Origin: JBJXGF01 sp046153015
Lineage (GTDB): Bacteria > Actinomycetota > Acidimicrobiia > Acidimicrobiales > CAIXPF01
Direction of reading: 5' to 3'
Assembly: GCA_046153015.1 (NCBI GenBank)
Contig: JBJXGF010000027.1
Coordinates: forward strand, 1-40,492
Length of the DNA stretch: 40,492 nucleotides
Shown: positions 8,315 to 20,204 of the stretch, in pieces
How the letters are laid out: each line of letters opens with the position of its first letter
How positions within the stretch are numbered: position 1 is the stretch's first letter
The notes under the pieces: generated by a model
Told to the model about the DNA's origin: nothing
Seen by the model: only the letters and a program-made list of their open reading frames with translations
The model's database searches: none
Made by a program: the position numbers and the translations under genes

Positions 8315-10802
8315 TGCGCCCGCCCCGTCCGGGGTTCCCGTCACGATCAACGGACAGCCGATCCTGGCGCGCCCGGGCGAGCTGGTGATCGACGCGGCGG
8401 AGCGCCACGGCGTCTACATCCCCCGCTTCTGCTACCACCACCGGATGAAGCCGGTGGGCATGTGCCGGATGTGCATCGTCGACATCGACGCCGGCCGAGG
8501 CCCCGCCCTCACCCCGGCCTGCATGCAGCCGGTGGCGGCGGACATGAAGGTCGACACCGAGAGCCCGCGCACGAAGAAGGCGCAGGACGGCGTGCTCGAG
8601 TTCCTGCTGATCAACCACCCGCTCGACTGTCCGGTCTGCGACAAGGGCGGCGAGTGCCCGCTGCAGGACCAGACGCTCAGCCACGGGCCGGGCGAGAGCC
8701 GCATGGTCGAGGAGAAGCGGCACTACGAGAAGCCGATCCCGATCAGCGCCAACGTCAACCTCGACCGTGAGCGTTGCATCCTCTGCGACCGCTGCACCCG
8801 CTTCGCCAAGGAGGTGGCCGGCGACCCGCTGATCCACTTCATGAACCGGGGGAACAACACCGAGGTCAACACGTTCCCTGACGAGCCGTTCTCGTCGTAC
8901 TTCTCGGGCAACACGGTCCAGATCTGTCCGGTCGGGGCGCTCACCGCGCGTCCGTTCCGGTTCAAGGCGCGTCCCTGGGACCTCGAGGAGACCGAGTCCA
9001 CCGCCGCGACCGACTCGGTGGGCAGCCGCATCGTGATTTACTCGAGCCGGAACCGGGTGCTGCGGTTCCTGGGCGACGACAGCGACGCGGTGAACTGGGG
9101 CTGGTTGTCCGACCGGGAACGGTTCAACTTCGAGGCGCTCAACGACCCCGAGCGCGTGGGCGAGCCGCTCGTGCGCGGTCCGAACGGCCACACGCCGGTG
9201 CGTTGGGCGGAGGCCCTCGCCGCGGTGGCCTCGGCCATCGCGGCCACGAGCCCGGAGCGGGTGGCGCTGCTCGGCGGCGCCCGGCTCTCCAACGAGAGCC
9301 AGTACGCCTGGGCGAAGCTGGTGAAGGGCGTGATCGGCGCCGACAACGTCGACGCGCAGCTGGCCGACGGGCTGCCCCCGGAGGCCGTGCTCGGCCTGCC
9401 GCGAGCCACGATCGCCGAGGCCTGCACCCCCGGCGGCACGATCCTCTTGCTCGGCCCCGACCCGAAGGAGCAGCTCGGCTCGCTCTACCTGCGGCTGCGC
9501 CACGCCGTGGTCGTCGACGGCGCCACGCTGTTCGAGCTGGGCTGCGCCTCGTCGGGCCTGTCGCGTCACGCCGCCCATTCCCTCGTCTACGAACCGGGCA
9601 CGGCCGCGCACCTGGCTCGCGCCCTCGTCACGGGCGAGAGCGCCGACCCGAAGGTGCGCGCCGCCGCCGCCGCCTTCGCCGCCGCCGCCGGGCCGCTCAC
9701 CGTGGTCCTCGGGCGCACCTCGATCACCGACGACCCGGCGGCCATCGTCGAGGCGGCCGCCGTGCTCGCCGAGGCCCGGCCCGACGCCCGGTTCCTCTCG
9801 GCGCTCACCCGGGGCAACGTGCACGGCGCGCTCGACATGGGGCTGTCTCCCGGGCTGCTGCCCGGCCGGGTCTCCCTCGACGAGGGCCGCGCCTGGTTCA
9901 CCGGGCGCTGGCCTCGGGTGCCGAGCGGCCCGGGCCTTCCCGCGGCGGGCATCCTGGCTGCCGCCGCGCTCGGCCAGATCGACGTGCTGATCCTGCTCGG
10001 CGTCGACCCGGTGGCCGACTTCCCCGACCGCGGCGTGGCCGAGCGGGCCCTCGAGCGGGCCGGGCTCGTGGTGGCGGTCGACCTGTTCCTCACCGAGTCC
10101 TCCGGCCGGGCCCACGTGGTGCTCCCCGCCGCCGGCTTCGCCGAGGCTGAGGGCAGCTTCACCAACCTCGAAGGCCGGATCTCCCCGCTGCGCCAGCGGG
10201 TGACCCCGCCCGGCACCGCGCGCGCCGACTGGATGATCGCCGCGGAGCTGGCCCGCCGCCTCGAAGCCGACCTCGGCCTGGAGTCCAGCACTCAGATCTG
10301 GAGCGAGATCGAGGCCGTGTCGGCCCTGCACGCCGGGATCACGGCCGAGATGATCGAGGCCGGGCGGGAGGGCGTGCTCGCCCCGCTGGCCGACCCGTCC
10401 GGCGCCCCCGACCCCGCGGCCACGGGGCGTCCGGCCATGGTCGGGTTCCGGTTCGAGCCGGCGGCGCCGCCCCCGCCGCTCGAGACCTACTCGCTGCGCC
10501 TCACCGCGCTGCGCCGCATGTACGACGCCGCCGTGTCGACGCAGCGCTCGCCCTCCCTCGCCGGCCTGGCCGAGCCCACCGTGTTCCGCCTGAACCCCGA
10601 GGACTTCGCCCGGTTGGGGGCGGCGCCGGGCGAGGTGGTCCGCGTCAAGTCCCGCGCCGGCGCCATCGAGGCGGCAGCCATGCCCGACCCCGCGGTGGCC
10701 GCCGGCGCCGCCACCGTGGTGCTGAACCTGCCGGACAACGAGGTCAACCGGCTGCTCGACGCCGAGCGGGCGATCACCGACATCCGGGTGGAGCGCCGCT
10801 GA
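8307..10802 (+). CDS. nuoG: NADH-quinone oxidoreductase subunit G, cluster N7 site lost
   Basis: NuoG (75 kDa-type, 831 residues) is the large Fe-S subunit of the NADH module. Cluster N1b ligands C42, C53, C56 and C72 are present. The HxxxC N5 motif is intact in HPLDCPVCDKGGECPLQ and the N4 motif in CILCDRC with a later CPVGAL. The remaining ~600 residues form the molybdopterin-oxidoreductase-like domain, which holds no cofactor in complex I. Where bacterial NuoG usually has CxxCxxxC and a fourth Cys for cluster N7, this protein has A233, D236, S240 and S268 at the exact spacing, so N7 cannot form. The gene overlaps nuoF by 8 bases and shares one base with nuoH. Confidence 0.96.
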   Translation: MPDAPAPSGVPVTINGQPILARPGELVIDAAERHGVYIPRFCYHHRMKPVGMCRMCIVDIDAGRGPALTPACMQPVAADMKVDTESPRTKKAQDGVLEFLLINHPLDCPVCDKGGECPLQDQTLSHGPGESRMVEEKRHYEKPIPISANVNLDRERCILCDRCTRFAKEVAGDPLIHFMNRGNNTEVNTFPDEPFSSYFSGNTVQICPVGALTARPFRFKARPWDLEETESTAATDSVGSRIVIYSSRNRVLRFLGDDSDAVNWGWLSDRERFNFEALNDPERVGEPLVRGPNGHTPVRWAEALAAVASAIAATSPERVALLGGARLSNESQYAWAKLVKGVIGADNVDAQLADGLPPEAVLGLPRATIAEACTPGGTILLLGPDPKEQLGSLYLRLRHAVVVDGATLFELGCASSGLSRHAAHSLVYEPGTAAHLARALVTGESADPKVRAAAAAFAAAAGPLTVVLGRTSITDDPAAIVEAAAVLAEARPDARFLSALTRGNVHGALDMGLSPGLLPGRVSLDEGRAWFTGRWPRVPSGPGLPAAGILAAAALGQIDVLILLGVDPVADFPDRGVAERALERAGLVVAVDLFLTESSGRAHVVLPAAGFAEAEGSFTNLEGRISPLRQRVTPPGTARADWMIAAELARRLEADLGLESSTQIWSEIEAVSALHAGITAEMIEAGREGVLAPLADPSGAPDPAATGRPAMVGFRFEPAAPPPPLETYSLRLTALRRMYDAAVSTQRSPSLAGLAEPTVFRLNPEDFARLGAAPGEVVRVKSRAGAIEAAAMPDPAVAAGAATVVLNLPDNEVNRLLDAERAITDIRVERR

Positions 10803-12037
10803 TGGATCCGCTGCTCCTCGACGGCGTCGATGGCGTCGACGTGGCGATCGTGCTGATCAAGGTGCTGGTGACGTTCGCGTTCTTGATGGTCGCGGTGATG
10901 TTCATGGTGTGGTTCGAGCGCAAGATCATCTCGGACATGCAGCACCGCATCGGGCCGAACCGCGCCGGGCCGTGGGGGATCCTGCAGACGCTGGCCGACG
11001 GCATCAAGCTCTTCTTCAAGGAAGACCTGATCCCCGAGCGCGCCGACCGCCGCGTGTTCAAGCTGGCGCCGTACCTCGCGCTGGTTCCCGCCTTCCTGAT
11101 CTTCTCGATCGTGCCGATCGGGGGGAGCTTCAACGGCGGGGACGACGGCACGGTCGAGATCTTCGGCCGCAGCACGTTCCTGCAGCTCGCCGACCCGCCC
11201 GTCGGGGTCCTGTTCTTCCTCGCCATGTCCGGCGTCGCCGTCTACGGCGTGATGATGGCCGGCTGGTCGTCGGGCTCCAAGTACCCCCTGCTCGGCAGCG
11301 TGCGCGCCTCGGCCCAGATCGTGTCCTACGAGGCGGCGCTCGGCCTCTCGCTCGCCGCGGTGATCCTCGTGAGCGGCACGCTCAGCAGCCACGGCATCGT
11401 GGCGGTGCAGGCGCAGGACGGGCCGGGGTTCCTGCCCAACTGGAACCTGCTCATCACCGGCGTGCTGCCCTTCGTGGTGTTCCTCGTGGCGGGCACCGCC
11501 GAGCTCAACCGGCCGCCGTTCGACCTGGTCGAAGCCGAGCAGGAGCTGGTCGGCGGCTTCCACACCGAGTACAGCTCGATCCGCTTCGCCCTGTTCTTCC
11601 TCGCCGAGTTCATGAACACGGTCACGATGTCGGCGCTGATCGTCACGCTGTTCCTCGGCGGCCCCGACGGGCTCGTCGACATTCCGTTCTTCCCGAACGC
11701 GCTCGAGGGTGTGTTCTGGTTCTTCCTCAAGCTGTTCCTGTTCCTCTTCACGTTCGTCTGGTTCCGCGGCACGCTGCCCCGGCTGCGCTACGACCAGCTC
11801 ATGGACCTCGGCTGGAAGGTGCTGATCCCGGTCTCGCTCGGCTGGCTGCTGTTCCTCGGCGCGCTGCGGGTGGCGCGCGATCGCGACTGGCAGCTCCCGA
11901 TCGTGGTCGCGATCGCCGTCGGGGTCATGGGGGTCGCGTTGGCGCTGCTCTACCTGTCGCTCAACGCCGCTAAGCGCAACCGGTACGAGGAGTTCGGCCC
12001 CGAGAGCCGTCCGCTCGGCGCAGGAGCAGCCCGCTGA
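10802..12037 (+). CDS. nuoH: NADH-quinone oxidoreductase subunit H (first complex I)
   Basis: NuoH (ND1-type, 411 residues) is the membrane subunit that closes the quinone tunnel and couples it to the pumps. Eight or nine helices are seen. Signature segments are GPNRAGPWGILQTLADGIK near residue 60, FKEDLIPERADR, and the acidic loop AELNRPPFDLVEAEQELVGG with the conserved glutamates. The C-terminus is hydrophilic and extended compared with the paralogue at 22040 (342 residues). TGATG junctions tie it to nuoG before it and nuoI after it. Confidence 0.97.
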   Translation: MDPLLLDGVDGVDVAIVLIKVLVTFAFLMVAVMFMVWFERKIISDMQHRIGPNRAGPWGILQTLADGIKLFFKEDLIPERADRRVFKLAPYLALVPAFLIFSIVPIGGSFNGGDDGTVEIFGRSTFLQLADPPVGVLFFLAMSGVAVYGVMMAGWSSGSKYPLLGSVRASAQIVSYEAALGLSLAAVILVSGTLSSHGIVAVQAQDGPGFLPNWNLLITGVLPFVVFLVAGTAELNRPPFDLVEAEQELVGGFHTEYSSIRFALFFLAEFMNTVTMSALIVTLFLGGPDGLVDIPFFPNALEGVFWFFLKLFLFLFTFVWFRGTLPRLRYDQLMDLGWKVLIPVSLGWLLFLGALRVARDRDWQLPIVVAIAVGVMGVALALLYLSLNAAKRNRYEEFGPESRPLGAGAAR

Positions 12038-12704
12038 TGGGCCTCCTCGAGGGCTTCCTGGTCACGCTGCGCAAGTTCGTCGAGCACGACGTGGTGACCA
12101 CCGAGTACCCCGAGCACAAGCGCCCGAAGCCTGAGCGCACCCACGGCCGCCACGTGCTCAACCGGTACGAGGACGGCATGGAGAAATGCATTGGGTGCGA
12201 GCTCTGCGCCGGCGTGTGCCCGGCCCGCTGCATCTACGTGCGCGGTGAGGACAACCCGCCCGACGCGCCGGTGTCGCCCGGCGAGCGGTTCGGCTTCATC
12301 TACGAGATCAACTACCTTCGCTGCATCCACTGCGACCTCTGCGTCGAGGCCTGTCCGACCGAGGCGATCACCGAGTCGAAGCTGTTCGAGTTCTCGTTCA
12401 CCAACCGCCAGGACGCCATCTACACCAAGGCCGAGCTGGTGGTCGACGACAACGGCCGCCCGAGAGCCCTGCCGTGGGAGCGCTGGGGGCCGGGCGAGGA
12501 TCAGCACACCTCGGCCTGGATGCGAGCCACATCGCCCTCGGGCGACGCCGACTACGAGGGCAAAGCGGTGTGGTCGGGTGAGCTCGGCTACGGCCTCCGC
12601 CCTGCCGAGCAGGGCCAACACGGCGAGACGCCGTTCACGGCTGACGGTCCGGGCCACGGCGGGACCGAGCACGACAGCCACGACAACCACGGCGGCGGGC
12701 ACTG

Positions 12705-12705
<1 letters not shown>
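12037..12705 (+). CDS. nuoI: NADH-quinone oxidoreductase subunit I (first complex I)
   Basis: NuoI (TYKY-type) carries the two [4Fe-4S] clusters N6a and N6b between the NADH module and N2. The ligands are C51, C54, C57 and C61 in CIGCELCAGVCP and C96, C99, C102 and C106 in CIHCDLCVEACP. Each motif ends in the usual CP that is shared with the other cluster. Length is 222 residues. The final ~20 residues are rich in His, Gly and Asp (for example EHDSHDNHGGGH), a possible metal-binding or disordered tail that the paralogue at 23070 lacks. One-base overlaps join it to nuoH and nuoJ. Confidence 0.97.
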
Positions 12706-13252
<547 letters not shown>

Positions 13253-13253
<1 letters not shown>

Positions 13254-13558
13254 TGCAGGTGACCGACTCGTGGTACCTGGTGCTCAGCGCCCTGCTCTTC
13301 GCCATCGGCTCGGTCGGGCTGCTGGTGCGGCGCAACCCGCTCGTGATGTTCATGTGCGTCGAGCTGATGCTCAACGCCGTGAACCTCACGTTCGTGTCCT
13401 TCGCCTCGGCCCTCGACGACATCCGCGGCCAGGTCGTGGTGTTCTTCGTGCTCGTGGTCGCCGCCGCTGAGGTGGTGGTGGGCCTGGCGATCATCGTGGC
13501 GGTCCTGCGCCGCCGCCCCGGCGCCACCGCCGACGACATCGCGCTGCTGAAGGGGTGA
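13253..13558 (+). CDS. nuoK: NADH-quinone oxidoreductase subunit K (first complex I)
   Basis: NuoK (ND4L-type) has three helices in 101 residues. It contains the two membrane glutamates needed for proton transfer: one in CVELMLNAVNL (about residue 40) and one in AAAEVVVGLAI (about residue 75). The start is the ATG that shares one base with the nuoJ stop; the longer open frame upstream is only a shadow in nuoI and nuoJ. The stop lies 1 base before the GTG of nuoL. Confidence 0.95.
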
Positions 13559-13559
13559 C

Positions 13560-15992
<2,433 letters not shown>

Positions 15993-15993
15993 G

Positions 15994-17664
15994 ATGACCG
16001 TCCTCGACACCGCCCAGCTGGCGCAGGCTTCGGCGCCGGGCTTCCCGCTGCTCACCACGCTGATCGTGCTCCCCGCGGTCGGCGCCGTCGTGATCGGCTT
16101 CGTCAACGCCCGGCGCGCCGACACGCTGCGCCTCGTGGCGCTGCTGTTCACCACGGCCACCGCGGCCCTGTCGATCTGGCTGCTCGCCGCGTTCGACAAG
16201 ACCGGCGCCGGCTTCCAGTTCGTCGAGCGCCGCACGTGGGTGGAGGGCTTCGGCATCGGCTGGCGTTTGGGGGTCGACGGGATCTCGCTGTTCCTCGTCG
16301 TGCTCACCGGCATCCTGTTCCCGATCGCCATCCTCGGCAGCGAGCCGCACCACGAGCCCAAGCCGTACTACGCGTGGCTGCTCGTGCTGATGTCGGGGTG
16401 CATGGGCGTCTTCCTCGCCCTCGACCTGTTCGTCTTCTTCGTGTTCTTCGAGGTCGTGCTGGTGCCGATGTACTTCCTCATCGGCGGTTGGGGGCATGGC
16501 CAGCGGGTCTACGCCGCGGTCAAGTTCTTCATCTTCACGATGGTGGGCTCGGCGCTGATGCTGGTCGGGATCGTCAGCCTGGTGGTGCTCACCGCCCGGG
16601 CCCGGGGCGGCGAGATCAGCTTCGACCTCACCACCCTCGCCGACAGCCAGTCGCTGGCCACCAACACCGCCCGGCTGATCTTCCTCTCCTTCGCGGTGGC
16701 GTTCGGCATCAAGGTGCCGCTGTTCCCGGTGCACACCTGGCTGCCCGACGCCCACACCGAGGCCCCCACGGCAGGGTCGGTGATCCTGGCCGGTGTGATG
16801 CTCAAGCTCGGCACCTACGGCTTCCTGCGCTTCGGCCTGTACCTGTTCCCCGAGGCGGCGGTGTGGGCGGCGCCGGCCTTCCTCACCATCGGCGTGATCG
16901 GCATCATCTACGGCGCGGTCGTGGCCACCATGCAGCGGGACCTGAAGCGCCTCGTCGCCTACTCGTCGGTGGCGCACCTCGGCTTCATCATCCTCGGCAC
17001 CTTCGCCCTCAACCGCCAGGGCCTCTCCGGCGGCATCCTGCAGATGGTCAACCACGGCCTCTCGACCGGCGCGTTGTTCCTCCTCGTGGGCATGATCTAC
17101 GAACGCCGCCACACCCGCGAGATCGCCGAGCTGAACGGCCTGCAGAAGGCGGCGCCGATGCTGGCTGCGGCGTTCACGCTGGTGATGCTGTCCTCGATCG
17201 GCCTGCCCGGGCTGAACGGCTTCGTGGGCGAGTTCCTGATCCTGCTCGGCGCGTTCGTCGCCCACCGCTGGTACGCGGTGGTGGCGGCCACGGGCGTGAT
17301 CCTCGCCGCGCTCTACCTGCTCTGGGCCTACCAGCGGGTCTTCCACGGCGCCCCCCGCAACGAGGCCAACGCCACCATGGCCGACCTGCGGGCCGGCGAG
17401 GCGCTCGCGCTCGCCCCGCTGATCGGGCTCATCGTGTTCCTCGGGGTGTACCCCAAGCCGTTCCTCGAGCGGATCGAGCCGGCGGTGGTGGCGCTCGTCG
17501 CCCACGTGGAGCGCCACGCCGAAGACTTCACCGAGCCGGTCGCGGTGGCGCCGCCGCAGCGCAGCACCGAGGATCTCGTGCGCTTCGCGGAGGCCTCGCA
17601 CGAGGAGCACGAGGCCGAGGCCGGCGGCGAGGGCGAGGGCGAGCACGCCGAGGGGGGCCGATGA
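15994..17664 (+). CDS. nuoM: NADH-quinone oxidoreductase subunit M (first complex I)
   Basis: NuoM (ND4-type, 556 residues) is an antiporter-like pump subunit with about 14 helices. The pump glutamate lies in FVFFEVVLVPMYFLIGGWG and the key lysine in GIKVPLFPVHTWLPDAHTE. The signature APTAGSVILAGVMLKLGTYG follows. The C-terminal ~35 residues are strongly acidic with His (for example HEEHEAEAGGEGEGEHAE), a soluble tail not seen in the paralogue at 26726. The stop codon overlaps the start of nuoN by 4 bases (ATGA). Confidence 0.96.
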   Translation: MTVLDTAQLAQASAPGFPLLTTLIVLPAVGAVVIGFVNARRADTLRLVALLFTTATAALSIWLLAAFDKTGAGFQFVERRTWVEGFGIGWRLGVDGISLFLVVLTGILFPIAILGSEPHHEPKPYYAWLLVLMSGCMGVFLALDLFVFFVFFEVVLVPMYFLIGGWGHGQRVYAAVKFFIFTMVGSALMLVGIVSLVVLTARARGGEISFDLTTLADSQSLATNTARLIFLSFAVAFGIKVPLFPVHTWLPDAHTEAPTAGSVILAGVMLKLGTYGFLRFGLYLFPEAAVWAAPAFLTIGVIGIIYGAVVATMQRDLKRLVAYSSVAHLGFIILGTFALNRQGLSGGILQMVNHGLSTGALFLLVGMIYERRHTREIAELNGLQKAAPMLAAAFTLVMLSSIGLPGLNGFVGEFLILLGAFVAHRWYAVVAATGVILAALYLLWAYQRVFHGAPRNEANATMADLRAGEALALAPLIGLIVFLGVYPKPFLERIEPAVVALVAHVERHAEDFTEPVAVAPPQRSTEDLVRFAEASHEEHEAEAGGEGEGEHAEGGR

Positions 17665-19250
17665 TCACGCTCTTGGCCCAGGCCACGTCGGATTTCACGC
17701 CGGCCGCCACCCCATCGGTGGACTGGTGGGCGGTGATGCCGGTCGTGGTGCTGGCCGTGCCGGCCATGGTGCTGCTGCACGCCTCGTCGCTCCTGAAGCG
17801 GGTGTTCCCCGGCTTCTACGCCCTGTACACGAGCGCCGCGGCCATCGCCGCCGGCGCCTTCGCCGTTCGCCTCTGGGTCGAGTCGGAGGACGTGTGCGCA
17901 GGCGTGGCCGCCTGCACCAGCGACCGCGGGCCGTTCTCCACCCTCGGCGGCGCGTACGGCGTCGACCGCTTCGCCGTCTTCATCACGATCGTGCTGTGCG
18001 CGTCGGTCATCCTCGGCGCGCTGCTGGCCGACGGCTACCTGCGTCGGGAGGGCCTCGACGGCGCCGAGCTCTACGCGTTGATGCTGCTCTCGGCGGCCGG
18101 CGGCGTGATCATGGCCTCGGCCAACGACCTGATCGTGATGTTCCTCGGCCTGGAGGTGCTCTCGATCGCGGTCTACGTGCTGGCCGCCATGCACCTGCGC
18201 CGGGTCGAGTCCCAGGAGGCGGGGCTCAAGTACTTCGTGCTCGGCGCGTTCAGCTCGGCGTTCTTCCTCTACGGCATCGCGCTGGTCTACGGCGCCACCG
18301 GCTCCACCTCGCTGCAGGACATCCAGTCCTTCCTCGCCGCCGGCCCGCTCGAGTCGAACGCGCTGCTGCTCGCCGGGCTGGCGCTGCTGCTCGTGGGCTT
18401 CGGGTTCAAGATCGCCGCCGTGCCTTTCCATGTGTGGACGCCCGACGTGTACCAGGGGGCGCCCAGCCCGGCCGTGGCGTACATGGCCTCGGGCGTGAAG
18501 GCGGCGGCGTTCGCCGGCCTGCTGCGGGTGTTCTTCACCGGGCTGTCCAGCCACGCGGTCGACTGGCAGCCGATCGTGTACGGCCTCGCCGTCGCCTCGC
18601 TCGTGGGGGGCACGGTCCTCGCCGTGGTGCAGACCGACGTGAAGCGGATGATGGCCTTCTCCTCCATCAGCCACGCCGGCTACATCCTGCTCGGCGTGCA
18701 GGCCGCCACCTCGCTCGGCGTGTCCGCCGCGCTGTTCTACCTGGCCGCGTACACGTTCATGATCGCCGGCACGTTCGGCATCATCACCGTGGTCGGCCGC
18801 CGCGGCGACGCGCTGCACTCGCTGGAGGACTACCGCGGCCTGTCCTCGCGCCGTCCGGTGCTGGCGCTGGCCTTCACGGTCTTCCTGCTCGCCCAGGCCG
18901 GCGTGCCGCTCACGTCGGGCTTCTTCGCCAAGTTCTACGTGATCGCGGCGGCGGTCGACGCCGGCTCCTACCCGCTGGCGGTGGTGGCGATGTTGGCGGC
19001 CGCGGTGGGCGCCTTCATCTACCTCCGGGTCATCGTGGCCATGTACATGTCCGAGCCCGAGCCCGGCCAGGAGAACGGCGAACAGGCCGCTGAGCTGGCC
19101 GAGGCGGCGTCGCCGGCCATCACCGTGCCGCCCGCCGCATGGGTGGCGCTGGGGTTGGCGCTGGCCGTCACGCTGGTGGTCGGCTTCCTGCCCGGCCTGG
19201 TGCAGGACCTGAGCGATACGGCGATTCCCGCGCTGGTCGCCGCCGGCTGA
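17661..19250 (+). CDS. nuoN: NADH-quinone oxidoreductase subunit N (first complex I)
   Basis: NuoN (ND2-type, 529 residues) is the third antiporter-like subunit. The conserved glutamate is in MFLGLEVLSIAVYVLAAM and the lysines are in FGFKIAAVPFHVWTPDVYQG and DVKRMMAFSSISHAGYILLG. A loop after the second helix has two cysteines (VCAGVAAC) on the side expected to face outward, which could form a disulfide. ATG at 17661 overlaps the nuoM stop. It ends the first operon; a 97-base spacer with a promoter follows, and no clear terminator hairpin is visible there. Confidence 0.95.
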   Translation: MITLLAQATSDFTPAATPSVDWWAVMPVVVLAVPAMVLLHASSLLKRVFPGFYALYTSAAAIAAGAFAVRLWVESEDVCAGVAACTSDRGPFSTLGGAYGVDRFAVFITIVLCASVILGALLADGYLRREGLDGAELYALMLLSAAGGVIMASANDLIVMFLGLEVLSIAVYVLAAMHLRRVESQEAGLKYFVLGAFSSAFFLYGIALVYGATGSTSLQDIQSFLAAGPLESNALLLAGLALLLVGFGFKIAAVPFHVWTPDVYQGAPSPAVAYMASGVKAAAFAGLLRVFFTGLSSHAVDWQPIVYGLAVASLVGGTVLAVVQTDVKRMMAFSSISHAGYILLGVQAATSLGVSAALFYLAAYTFMIAGTFGIITVVGRRGDALHSLEDYRGLSSRRPVLALAFTVFLLAQAGVPLTSGFFAKFYVIAAAVDAGSYPLAVVAMLAAAVGAFIYLRVIVAMYMSEPEPGQENGEQAAELAEAASPAITVPPAAWVALGLALAVTLVVGFLPGLVQDLSDTAIPALVAAG

Positions 19251-19332
19251 GCTGGCGCGCCCGGCCAAAATGCCTGCTCACGACACTCGCCCAACGGCCC
19301 GTCCGCTTTGGCGCCCTTGTTCGTCGGTTCAC

Positions 19333-19338
19333 TAGGCT
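19333..19338 (+). promoter_or_regulatory. -10 element of the second nuo operon (near-leaderless)
   Basis: TAGGCT matches the actinobacterial TAnnnT -10 form and ends 9 bases before the ATG of the second nuoA. Transcription would start on or just before the start codon, giving a leaderless or nearly leaderless message. No Shine-Dalgarno sequence is seen. A weak -35 candidate, TTGGCG, lies at 19308-19313 with a long 19-base spacer. Confidence 0.55.
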
Positions 19339-19347
19339 CACGGCCTG

Positions 19348-19713
19348 ATGTCCGACTTCTTACGCGAGTACCTGACCGTCGCCATTTTCGGCGGGTTGGC
19401 CATGGCGCTCGTGGGCGTCATGCTCGGCGTGGGCCGGGCGCTGCGGCCGACTCGGCCCCAGCCGGAGAAGTACCTCACCTACGAATCAGGCGTCGATCCG
19501 GTCGGCTTCGGCTGGTCGCAGAGCCAGGTTCGCTACTACATCTTCGCCCTGCTGTTCGTGATGTTCGACGTGGAGGCGGTGTTCATCTTCCCCTGGGCAA
19601 CACGCCTCGAGGTCTACGGCGTCTTCGGCCTGATCGAGATGTTCATCTTCATCTTCATCCTCCTGCTCGGGCTCGTCTACGCGTGGCGCAAGGGGGTGCT
19701 GCGGTGGGTCTAG
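19348..19713 (+). CDS. nuoA: Complex I subunit A of the second (11-subunit) enzyme
   Basis: This 121-residue NuoA has the normal family length, unlike the extended copy at 3343. Three helices are visible. Signatures are EKYLTYESGVDP in the first loop, and FDVEAVFIFPWA with its acidic residue in the second helix. It is the first gene of the second operon and its start fits a leaderless promoter. Its last 10 bases overlap nuoB. Confidence 0.95.
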   Translation: MSDFLREYLTVAIFGGLAMALVGVMLGVGRALRPTRPQPEKYLTYESGVDPVGFGWSQSQVRYYIFALLFVMFDVEAVFIFPWATRLEVYGVFGLIEMFIFIFILLLGLVYAWRKGVLRWV

Positions 19714-20204
19714 TCGAGAGCGGCAAGCTGCCCAAGCCGGTCACCCACCTGCTCAACCTTTCGCGCAAGTACTCGCTGTGGGCCTACCAGTGGGGCCTGG
19801 CCTGCTGCGCGATCGAGATGGGCGCCGCGTTCGCCTCCCCCCGTTACGACGTGATGCGGCTCGGGGTCATCCCCTTCCCCGCCAGCCCCCGCCAGGCTGA
19901 CGTGGTGATCATCTCGGGCACCGTCACCGACAAGATGGTTCCGGCCATCAAGCGGCTCTACGAGCAGATGCCCGACCCGAAGTACGTCATCTCGATGGGC
20001 TCGTGCGCCAACTGCGGCGGCCCGTACTGGGATTCGTACTCGGTCACCAAGGGCATCGACCAGATCATCCCCGTGGACGTGTACGTTCCCGGCTGCCCGC
20101 CTCGGCCCGAGGCCCTGTTGGAGGGCATCGTGCTGCTGCAGGAGCTGATCCAGAACGAAGACATGGCCGCCCGCTGGCGAGGGGAGCCCATTGTCGTCAG
20201 CTGA
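19704..20204 (+). CDS. nuoB: Complex I subunit B of the second enzyme (cluster N2)
   Basis: The 166-residue protein has the N2 ligands C34-C35 in GLACCAIEMGAAF, C101 in GSCANCGGPY and C131 in PGCPPRPE. An additional cysteine, C104, lies three residues after C101; it is absent from the first copy. A GTG at 19704 is chosen as start: it lies just before the first conserved residues, and AGGGGG at 19691-19696 is a good ribosome binding site. The gene overlaps nuoA by 10 bases and nuoC by 14, so the three are probably translationally coupled. Confidence 0.93.
   Translation: MGLVESGKLPKPVTHLLNLSRKYSLWAYQWGLACCAIEMGAAFASPRYDVMRLGVIPFPASPRQADVVIISGTVTDKMVPAIKRLYEQMPDPKYVISMGSCANCGGPYWDSYSVTKGIDQIIPVDVYVPGCPPRPEALLEGIVLLQELIQNEDMAARWRGEPIVVS

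Noticed and set aside
19251..19347. A terminator between the two nuo operons
   Set aside because: No stem of useful length and no T-run were found; read-through from the first operon into the second remains possible.
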